Program-made: the position numbers and the translations under genes
Source of the DNA: Archangiaceae bacterium
GTDB taxonomy: Bacteria > Myxococcota > Myxococcia > Myxococcales > Myxococcaceae
Length of the DNA: 64,000 nt
Direction: 5' to 3'
Assembly: GCA_016714225.1 (NCBI GenBank)
Contig: JADJNS010000005.1
Span: 186,001 to 250,000 of the forward strand
Part shown: one piece after another, positions 47,103-54,045 of the stretch
Numbering within the stretch: position 1 is the first letter of the stretch
Layout: every line of letters starts with the position of its first letter
Notes under the pieces: model-generated
Database searches by the model: none
What the model was told of the DNA's origin: nothing
The model's input: only the letters and a program-made list of their open reading frames with translations

Positions 47103-49499
47103 TCACGCGCGCAGCGCTGCGTTCGGGTCGACCCGTGCCGCGGTGCGGGCCGGCAGCCAGCAGGCGAGCAGCGCCACCGCCGCCAGCACCACGCCGATGG
47201 TCAGGTAGGTCTTCGGGTCGACCGCGGTGATGCCGTAGAGCATCGCGCCCAGCACCTTCGAGCCGGCGAGCGCCAGCGCGACCCCGCCCAAGAGCCCCAG
47301 GCCGGTGAGCCACACGCCCTGCTTGAGCACCAGGCCCACCAGGTGGCCCTGCGGAGCGCCGAGCGCCGACCGAATCGCCAGCTCCTGCCGGCGCTGCGCC
47401 ACCGCGTAGGCGATGAGGCCCCACAGGCCGATGGCCGAGAGCAGCAGCGCCACCGCGGCGAAAGCGGCGAGCATGGTGAGGGTGGTCTGCTGCTGCGAAG
47501 CCGACTGCGAGAGAATCTCGTTCGCCGCTTCGGGCTCACGCACCGGCAGTGACGGGTCGAGGTTGCGCTCGAGCCGCCGCAGCGACGCCACCAACTGCTC
47601 GGGCGGGCCCTTGGCGCGCACCAACAGCCGCTGGGCCAGCCAGGCCGACCGCACGTAGGGCAAGTAGAAGGCCATCTTCGCGTCGCCATCGAGCGAGCCG
47701 TGCTTCACGTCGCCCACCACGCCGACGATGGTGCAGGGCTCGCGGCTGAAGCCGATCAGCTGCTTGCCCAGCGCGGTCTCGGTGGGCCAGAAGCGCTTCG
47801 CCAGCTTCTGGCTCACCACCATCACCCGCGGTGAGTCGAGCTGCATCTCGGAGTCTGCGAAGCCGCGGCCCTCGACCACCGGAATCTTCATGGTGGCGAA
47901 GTAGCCGGCGCTGACCTCGTACATGTTCGCCGCCACCTCGGAGCCCCGCTCGGGCTCGTTGCCCGGCGGGTAGACGGAGTTGCGCGAGGTGCCGTCGAGA
48001 AAGGGAAACGGGTCGACGCTCGCCACCGACTCGACGCCGGGGAGCGCGGCGGCCTGCTCCAGCGCGCGGCGATAGTAATCGCGCTTCTGGTCGTCGGTGT
48101 ACGAAGAGGCAGGCAGGTCGAGGCGCACGGTGAGCAGGTTCTCGGCCTCGAAGCCGGGGTTCACCCTCATCAGCCCATAGAGGCTCTGGAACATCAGGCC
48201 GGCGCCGGCGAGCAGCGCGAAAGCCAGCGCCACCTGCACCGTCACCAGCGCCGACTGCGCGCGACGGCGGTTCTTGCTCAGCGAAGCGCGCGCGCCCGCG
48301 TCTTTGAGCGCCTCGTGCAGGCCGACCCGCGAGGCGTGCAGCGCCGGCACCGCGCCGAACAGCAGGCCGGTGAGCACGCCGACCGCCGCGGTGAACAGCA
48401 GCACCTGCCCGTCGAGGCTCGCGGCCGAGAGCTTGCTGCCGGCGAGGCCCTTGAGCCCCTCCAACGTCCAGACCGCGACCAAGAGGCCCAGGGCCGCGCC
48501 CATCACGCCGAGCAGCACGGCCTCGGCGAGCACCTGCTGCACCACCCGCAGCCGGCTCGCGCCGAGCGCCAGGCGCACCGCAATCTCGCGCTGCCGCGCG
48601 CCCGAGCGCACCACCATCAGCCCGGCCACGTTGGCGCAGGCGATGAGCAGCACCAGCAGCACGGCGGCGAACAGCACCATGGCGGCGGGCTTCAGGTCGG
48701 CGGTGAGGCTCTCCTGCAGCGAGAGCACCTGGGGGGCGATGTTCTTCTCCTCGGGGTGCTCGAGCTCGAGCGCCGAGAAGATCGAGCCCAGCTCGGAGCC
48801 CGCCGCAGCGAGCGTGACGCCGGCTTTGAGGCGGGCCAGCGCACGCAGGTTGTGATGCCCGCGGTGTGCGCCGAACTTCACCTCGTCGAGGTCGACCCCG
48901 AGGGGTAGGAACAAGCCCTGCGCGCGGCCGTCGCCCGGCAGCTCGCTGAACGCCGCCGGCATGACGCCCACGATGGTGAAGGCCCGCCCGTCGACGGTGA
49001 TGGAGCGCCCGATGACCCCCGGGTCCTGCGACCAGTGCTTCACCCAGGCCGAGTGGGTGAGCACCGCCACCGGAGCGGCGCCCGGCTGGTCGTCGGTCTC
49101 GGTGAACACGCGGCCGAGCTCGGGCTGCAGCCCCATCACCGCGAACACTCCGTGCGACGCGAAGATGACGCGCATGCGCGCCGGCTCGGTGGCGGTCGAG
49201 ACCGCGGCGCCCCCCTGGCGCAGCGCCGCCATCGCCGAGAACGACTTCTGCCGGTCGAGCACGTCTTTGAACGTGGGCAGCGACCAGTTCGACGCGTTGC
49301 CGGTGGCGGTGTTGGTCATGGGCAGCGCCACCACCTGCTCGGGCTCGGGCAGCGGCAGCGCGCGAAACAGCAGCGGGCTCACCACGCTGAAGATGGCGCT
49401 GTTGGCGCCGATGCCGAGCGCGAGGGCGAGCAGCGCGGTGAGGGTGAAGCCGGGGGTGCGGAGCAGGTTGCGGAAGCCGAAGCGAAGGTCAGCGAGCAT
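47103..49499 (-). CDS. ADOP/MacB-type ABC transporter permease
   Basis: A 798-residue permease with two FtsX-like modules. One sits after an N-terminal helix (GFTLTALLALALGIGANSAIFSVV) with a periplasmic MacB-like domain. A second set of helices (CANVAGLMVVRSGARQREIAVRLALG) is followed by another near the C-terminus. This duplicated layout matches the ADOP (acidobacterial duplicated orphan permease) family. It lies 3 bp after the ATPase gene and probably uses that ATPase and the upstream fusion protein to export an unknown substrate. Confidence 0.9.
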   Translation of the reverse strand: MLADLRFGFRNLLRTPGFTLTALLALALGIGANSAIFSVVSPLLFRALPLPEPEQVVALPMTNTATGNASNWSLPTFKDVLDRQKSFSAMAALRQGGAAVSTATEPARMRVIFASHGVFAVMGLQPELGRVFTETDDQPGAAPVAVLTHSAWVKHWSQDPGVIGRSITVDGRAFTIVGVMPAAFSELPGDGRAQGLFLPLGVDLDEVKFGAHRGHHNLRALARLKAGVTLAAAGSELGSIFSALELEHPEEKNIAPQVLSLQESLTADLKPAAMVLFAAVLLVLLIACANVAGLMVVRSGARQREIAVRLALGASRLRVVQQVLAEAVLLGVMGAALGLLVAVWTLEGLKGLAGSKLSAASLDGQVLLFTAAVGVLTGLLFGAVPALHASRVGLHEALKDAGARASLSKNRRRAQSALVTVQVALAFALLAGAGLMFQSLYGLMRVNPGFEAENLLTVRLDLPASSYTDDQKRDYYRRALEQAAALPGVESVASVDPFPFLDGTSRNSVYPPGNEPERGSEVAANMYEVSAGYFATMKIPVVEGRGFADSEMQLDSPRVMVVSQKLAKRFWPTETALGKQLIGFSREPCTIVGVVGDVKHGSLDGDAKMAFYLPYVRSAWLAQRLLVRAKGPPEQLVASLRRLERNLDPSLPVREPEAANEILSQSASQQQTTLTMLAAFAAVALLLSAIGLWGLIAYAVAQRRQELAIRSALGAPQGHLVGLVLKQGVWLTGLGLLGGVALALAGSKVLGAMLYGITAVDPKTYLTIGVVLAAVALLACWLPARTAARVDPNAALRA

Positions 49500-49502
49500 G
49501 GT

Positions 49503-50189
49503 TCACCCCGCCCTCTGCAGCGCGCTCTCGTCGATGATGCGGCCGTCGAACAGGGTGACGGTGCGAGTGGCGTAGCGGGAGTACTGGTCGTTGTGGGTGA
49601 CCATCACCACGGTGGCGCCGCCCGCGTGGAGCTCTTTGAGCAGCTCCATCACCTGCACGCCGTTGTGGGAGTCGAGGTTGCCGGTGGGCTCGTCGGCGAG
49701 CAGCACCAGCGGCTCACCGGCGACGGCGCGCGCCACCGCGACGCGCTGCTGCTGACCGCCCGAGAGCTGGGCGGGGTAGTGGCTCTTGCGGTGCGACATG
49801 CCCACCCGCTCGAGCGCGGCGTCGACGCGGCGCAGGCGCTCGGCTCTCGGCAGCGCGCGGTAGGTGAGCGGCAGCTCGACGTTCTCGGCGACGGTGAGCT
49901 CGCCGATGAGGTTGAAGCTCTGGAATATGAAGCCGACCTGTTCGTTGCGCACCCGGGCGCGCTCGGCAGAAGAGAGCTGGGCCACGTCGCGGCCTCCCAG
50001 GTGGTAGCTGCCCGCGCTGGGGCCGTCGAGCAGGCCGAGAATCGAGAGCAGGGTGGTCTTGCCCGAGCCCGAGGGCCCGGCGATGGAGAGGAACTCACCC
50101 TTGGCGATGTCGAGCTGCAGCTCGTGCAGCGCGCGGGTCTCGACCTCTTCGGTGAAGAACGTCTTGGAGATGCCCTTCATGCTGATCAT
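49503..50189 (-). CDS. ABC transporter ATP-binding protein (MacB/LolD type)
   Basis: A 228-residue ATPase. Walker A is GPSGSGKTT, the Q loop is FIFQSFNLIGEL, the signature is LSGGQQQRVAVARA, Walker B is VLLADEPTGNLDS and the switch His is VTHN. The sequence is closest in pattern to LolD/MacB-type export ATPases. It starts at an ATG at 50189 that overlaps the stop of the fusion-protein gene (ATGA). Confidence 0.94.
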   Translation of the reverse strand: MISMKGISKTFFTEEVETRALHELQLDIAKGEFLSIAGPSGSGKTTLLSILGLLDGPSAGSYHLGGRDVAQLSSAERARVRNEQVGFIFQSFNLIGELTVAENVELPLTYRALPRAERLRRVDAALERVGMSHRKSHYPAQLSGGQQQRVAVARAVAGEPLVLLADEPTGNLDSHNGVQVMELLKELHAGGATVVMVTHNDQYSRYATRTVTLFDGRIIDESALQRAG

Positions 50190-51463
50190 TTCAGGTCCAA
50201 CCTTTCGTTCGAATCGAGCTGCGACAGCTCGGAGAGAATCACCTGGTCCCCCTCGTTCAGACCGCTCACCACCTCGACCCGCGCGGTCGAGGCGCGGCCC
50301 AGCTGCACGGTGACGCGGGTGGCGTGTGCGCCATCGGCGTCGAGGCGAAACAGCTGGGCGGGGCCCTCGGCGGCAGCGAAGGCGGGCCGCGGCACGTGCA
50401 GAACTGAAGGCAGTCGCTCGAGCTCGATGGTGCCGTCGACCGAGAGGTCGGGCCGCGCGCCCTTGGGGAGCGCGCCGTCGAGCGAGACCTCGACGGTGAC
50501 CGAGCCCGCCACCACCGACGGGTCGACGCGCACCACGTGGCCCTCGACGATGCCCTGGCGGGTGTCGACCCTGGCCGGCTGGCCGACGGCGACGTCGCGG
50601 GCCTGCACCTCGCTGATGCGCAGCTCGGCCTTGAGGCGCTCGGGGCGCGCGACCTTGGCGAGCAGCGCGCCGGCGGCGACCCACTGGCCCGGCTGGAGCA
50701 CCAGCTCCTGCACCACGCCCGATTCTCCGGCGCGCACCTTCAGGTCCTCGACCTGGCGGCGGCGGAAGCCGGCGACCGCGCGCAGGCGCTCGAGCTGTTC
50801 GCGCTGCGCGGCGAGCTGCTTCGCGAGGCCCTGCTGCAGCACGCCGCGGCGGGTCTTCTCGAGCGCGAGGCGGCGAGCGAGCTCGGCACTCTTGCCGAAG
50901 GTCTTCTGCTGCTCTTGCTCTGAAATCAGGCCGCGCGTGGCGAGGGCGTGGTTGGCCTGGGCCACGCGCGTGGCGTCGTCGGCGTCGGTCTGGAGGGTGG
51001 CGAGCGCCGCGTCGAGCTGGAGCTGGCTGCTCTGCCCCTGCGTGCCGAGCTCGACCAGGGCGGCCTGGGCCGAGGCGAGCTGGCGCTCGGCTTCGAGCGC
51101 CTGCAGCTCGAGGTCGGGGTTGGCGAGCTCGAGCAGCACGGTGTCGGCGGCGACGGTCTGGCCGGCCTTCACCCGAATCAGCTCGACGCGCGAGGGCCAC
51201 GAGGCGGAGATGAAGCGAATCTGCTCGGGCACCAGGGTGCCGGGGCCGCGCACCTCGCGGGTGAGCGGCGAGCGCTCGACGGTGCCCAGCCAGAGGCCAT
51301 CGCGCTTCACCGATGGGGCGGCGGCGCCGAGCCTGGAGAGAAGGAGGCTGACCAGGGCGAGAGCCGCGAGCGCGCCGCCGCCGAGCAGCACCTTGCGCGC
51401 CGGCTTCCGTGCCTTCGCGCGGGGCACGTCCATACGGTTCAGGGTGGCGGTCGGCGTCTGCAT
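50186..51463 (-). CDS. HlyD/MacA-type periplasmic adaptor (membrane fusion protein)
   Basis: A 425-residue protein. One membrane helix near 26-45 (ALAALALVSLLLSRL) is followed by a barrel/lipoyl/hairpin layout: a coiled-coil stretch of Ala/Gln/Leu/Arg helices (about 120-240) between beta-rich halves (VKAGQTVAADTVLLELANPD and VVQELVLQPGQWVAAG). It is the first gene of the ABC operon. The ATG at 51463 is only about 5 bases after the inferred transcription start; an ATG at 51433 is possible. Confidence 0.87.
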   Translation of the reverse strand: MQTPTATLNRMDVPRAKARKPARKVLLGGGALAALALVSLLLSRLGAAAPSVKRDGLWLGTVERSPLTREVRGPGTLVPEQIRFISASWPSRVELIRVKAGQTVAADTVLLELANPDLELQALEAERQLASAQAALVELGTQGQSSQLQLDAALATLQTDADDATRVAQANHALATRGLISEQEQQKTFGKSAELARRLALEKTRRGVLQQGLAKQLAAQREQLERLRAVAGFRRRQVEDLKVRAGESGVVQELVLQPGQWVAAGALLAKVARPERLKAELRISEVQARDVAVGQPARVDTRQGIVEGHVVRVDPSVVAGSVTVEVSLDGALPKGARPDLSVDGTIELERLPSVLHVPRPAFAAAEGPAQLFRLDADGAHATRVTVQLGRASTARVEVVSGLNEGDQVILSELSQLDSNERLDLK

Positions 51464-51477
51464 CGCGCGGCGCCTTC

Positions 51478-51493
51478 AGCGAAGTTCGTGCCA
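51478..51493 (-). promoter_or_regulatory. Sigma54-type promoter for the ABC/NtrC operon
   Basis: On the minus strand, TGGCAC-N5-TCGCT matches the sigma54 consensus (TGGCAC-N5-TTGCA/T) at the -24 box, the -12 GC and the spacing, with one change in TTGC. It directs transcription into the operon that encodes its own NtrC-family activator. Confidence 0.5.
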
Positions 51494-51537
51494 CGCGTGC
51501 TTCCCTGGGGCTTCGATACACCCGTTCAGTGCCGACC

Positions 51538-51572
51538 GTCCGCTCCTGGGAAGCGGTTTCCCAGAAACGGAC
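51538..51572. promoter_or_regulatory. Inverted repeat, candidate activator-binding site
   Basis: GTCCG-N3-CTGGGAA-N5-TTCCCAG-N3-CGGAC is a nested palindrome of 35 bp. Its centre lies about 87 bases upstream of the predicted sigma54 start site, the distance expected of an NtrC-type upstream site. It also overlaps the promoter region of the divergent 51604 gene. Confidence 0.5.
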
Positions 51573-51603
51573 ACTGTGGATAAGGTCCGCGGCGCTTAAG
51601 GCC

Positions 51604-52191
51604 ATGAAGCTCACCAAAGTACTCCCTGCCCTCTCCGTCGCCGTCATCGCAGTGACCACCGCCGCGGCGCTCGCGGCCCCCACCGCCGAGAACGTTCGTT
51701 CGGGCGCTGGGTACTTCATCGGGCGCGCCGGCACGAGCTGGAGCTACGTGGCCGACAAGGGCAAGGCGCACGTCACCGTCGACTCGGTCGAGAACTGGGC
51801 GTCGCGCTTCCACGTCGAGTGGGGCAAGCGCTCCATTTCGGGCACCTGGCGGGTGCGTGACGGCGCGTGGGTCGAGAAGCTGCCGTCGCACGACGAGGCG
51901 GTGGTGCTGCCCGCGCAGCTGTCGGTCGGCACCCGGTGGACGGCGCCTTCGAGCATCGAGCGCGGCGAGAAGGGCAACTCGAAGTTCGAGGTCATCTCGA
52001 TGGACGCGCAGGTCGAGCTGGCGAGCGGCAACACGCGGGAAGGCTGCGTGGCAGTGCTCGAAACCGGCGACACCGGCGGCGCGTTCACGCACTTCTATGC
52101 GCCGAACACGGGCAAGGTCGCAGTGCAGGGCCCCGACGGTTGGGTGCTGCGGTTGAGCGAGTTCCGCGCCGGCCGCGGCGGCGGAGACTGA
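51604..52191 (+). CDS. Unknown secreted protein
   Basis: A 195-residue protein with an N-terminal signal peptide (LTKVLPALSVAVIAVTTAAALA). The mature part is rich in beta-strand-like sequence (TSWSYVADKGKAHVTVDSV, then VEWGKRSISGTWRV). No known family is recognised. It is divergent from the ABC/NtrC operon and shares its promoter region with the palindrome at 51538-51572. Confidence 0.75.
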   Translation: MKLTKVLPALSVAVIAVTTAAALAAPTAENVRSGAGYFIGRAGTSWSYVADKGKAHVTVDSVENWASRFHVEWGKRSISGTWRVRDGAWVEKLPSHDEAVVLPAQLSVGTRWTAPSSIERGEKGNSKFEVISMDAQVELASGNTREGCVAVLETGDTGGAFTHFYAPNTGKVAVQGPDGWVLRLSEFRAGRGGGD

Positions 52192-52867
52192 GCGCCTCGG
52201 GGTCTGGCGGGGAACCGCGCCCCGGCGTCTTGGTGCGCGCTGGCACGCCCGGTCGCGGGAGCGGCTTGCTCGCTCGGAGCCGGTCCCGAGTTGGTTCGGG
52301 CAGCTCCTCGGTGACGGTCGCTGTGCCTTCAGCAGACAGGGGCAGCGCGGTCGACTCCCGGTCGCCGTGAACCTCGAACGAGAGCTTTCTTTCGAGCTCC
52401 GCATGAAATGTCCCCACGCGGGCCCGGTTGCTCGTCTCACCTGCGCTGCCGCCCACGCACACACGCCATCATGCGTTGGGCGATTCCAGTACGCCGTTGA
52501 GCTGAGACGTCCAGTCTCAGCTGTGCGAGACCCGGGGGCCTGAGATGAGACGTCCAGTCTCAGCTGTGCGAGACCCGGGGGCCTGAGATGAGACGTCCAG
52601 TCTCAGCTGTGCGAGACCCGGGGGCCTGAGATGAGACGTCCAGTCTCAGTGACGGCTCGGCGTTGTCGCCGGCGGCGACGCGCGTGGAAAAAACACCTGC
52701 TCCCGTCTGCCGTCGGTGCAGAGCATCGGCAGAAGAGGGGCTCATCGAGCGAGGAGGGGCCGCCGCCCTCGAGCGTCGAAGCGACGAGCGCGGAGGACTC
52801 GCTGGAAGGCATGGCCTCAGCGGGGTTCCCCGCCTGAATTTTCCCGGCTCGCTTGCGTAGCGAGCGC
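52192..52867. other. 676-bp gene-free stretch
   Basis: No open frame here has convincing protein character. The 43-bp palindromic array occupies 52503-52649. The flanks (52192-52502 and 52650-52867) hold no recognisable gene, RNA or insertion sequence. Near 52660-52690 a GTCGCC/GGCGAC hairpin precedes an A-run in the wrong order for a plus-strand terminator. Confidence 0.6.
52503..52649. repeat. 43-bp tandem array of a palindromic unit
   Basis: TGAGAC-GTCCA-GTCTCA occurs at 52503, 52546, 52589 and 52632, exactly 43 bp apart, with identical 26-base spacers (CTGTGCGAGACCCGGGGGCCTGAGA-type). The first copy extends to a 9-bp stem. The last copy diverges after the palindrome. Because the spacers are identical this is a tandem repeat and not a CRISPR array. 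Confidence 0.9.
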
Positions 52868-54004
52868 ATGCGCTCTGTCTGGCTGCTGCTCACCACCGGC
52901 TGTGCCTCGCTCGGAGCCCCGGCCTACTTCGCGTACCCGGGGAGCACGGGCTGCCCGGCTCCACAGCAGCAGCAGGCCGCCGAGACCATCACGGCGCCCC
53001 CGCTGCTCTCGGTTCCGTCTCACTGCGATGGGCGGGGCGGGTGCGAAGAGCCGGCTCCGCCCGGCCTCACCAGCGCCAGCGTCCCGATGAGCGACCCGCG
53101 ATCGGATACCGCAATGTCCGCAACGGGCGGAGCGGCGTCCACCGCTTCAGCGACGTCTTCGGCCAACGCGACCTCTTCAACCGCTGCGGCTTCCTGCGCC
53201 TCCACGACTTCTTCGACCGGAGCGACCTCCTCGGCCGCAGTGGCTTCGTGCGCCTCAGCGAGCTCTTCCGCCTCGGCGACCGCCTCTGCCGGCGCCCTCT
53301 CCATCGCCCCCATCACCCGCGCCGCCGCGCGCGCCTCAGTCGGAGCCCAAGCCGTCTGCGCGCAGCCGAGCAGCAGCGCGCTCCCGGTCTGCACCGAGTT
53401 CTTCGGCGTGCCGCTCGCCAACGCCACCGACCTCGTCTTCCTCATCGACCGCTCGTTCTCGATGTCCGAGACCGCGAGCTTCGGCGACCAGAGCCAGCAG
53501 CCCGGCGCCGCCGCCCGCGTCGACGGCGTCGCCATCGGCATCCCCAGCTGGCAGAGCGGCCCGCTGCTCCCCGACAAGCTCACCGTCGCCAAGCGCGAGC
53601 TGGCGAAGGTGCTCGCCCACCTCCCCGACGGCACCCGCTTCGCGGTGGCCTTCTACGACGAGCAGCTCGACTGGTTCTCGCCCTCACTCTCGACCCTGAA
53701 CGCCCAGACCCGCGCCGAGCTGCAGCGCTACGTCGACTCCATTCACCCGCGCGGAGCGACCGGCTCGGTGCCCGCGCTGCAGGCCGCCTTCGCGACGAAG
53801 CCGCGTCGCATCGTCCTGCTCTCCGACGGCATCACCAACCTCGGCGGCGACGACGCCCAACTTCTCACCGCCGCCCGCGCGCAGATTCGCGCCGGAGTCC
53901 GCTTCGACACCGTCTCCATCGGCACGCCCGAGCTCGCGCAGCGTCGCAGCGACGTGCTCGCCAGCCTCGCGCTCGAGAGCGGCGGCCTGAGCCAGTCGTA
54001 TTGA
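52868..54004 (+). CDS. VWA-domain lipoprotein with Ser/Ala/Thr-rich linker
   Basis: A 378-residue protein with lipobox LTTGC near residues 8-12. A Ser/Ala/Thr-rich linker follows (about 75-145), then a von Willebrand A domain: DLVFLIDRSFSMSE (MIDAS DxSxS), a Thr in HPRGATGSVP and LLSDGITNL. VWA domains bind metal-dependent partners, so this may be an adhesin or a surface complex component. It starts at the ATG at 52868, since the upstream TTG would only add residues ahead of the signal. Confidence 0.85.
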   Translation: MRSVWLLLTTGCASLGAPAYFAYPGSTGCPAPQQQQAAETITAPPLLSVPSHCDGRGGCEEPAPPGLTSASVPMSDPRSDTAMSATGGAASTASATSSANATSSTAAASCASTTSSTGATSSAAVASCASASSSASATASAGALSIAPITRAAARASVGAQAVCAQPSSSALPVCTEFFGVPLANATDLVFLIDRSFSMSETASFGDQSQQPGAAARVDGVAIGIPSWQSGPLLPDKLTVAKRELAKVLAHLPDGTRFAVAFYDEQLDWFSPSLSTLNAQTRAELQRYVDSIHPRGATGSVPALQAAFATKPRRIVLLSDGITNLGGDDAQLLTAARAQIRAGVRFDTVSIGTPELAQRRSDVLASLALESGGLSQSY

Positions 54005-54045
54005 TGCGGACTTAAGTCCGTCGCACCGGGTGTTATACGCCCCGC

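Noticed and set aside
52503..52649. CRISPR array
   Set aside because: The spacers between the palindromes are identical, so it is a tandem repeat. No cas genes are seen.
52660..52690. Intrinsic terminator
   Set aside because: A hairpin is followed by A and not T on the plus strand, and no convincing gene ends before it on the minus strand.
52603..52896. A 97-residue minus-strand open frame with a CRCSAPTADGSRC cluster
   Set aside because: It reads through the 43-bp repeats out of phase and is Arg-rich with no ribosome site.
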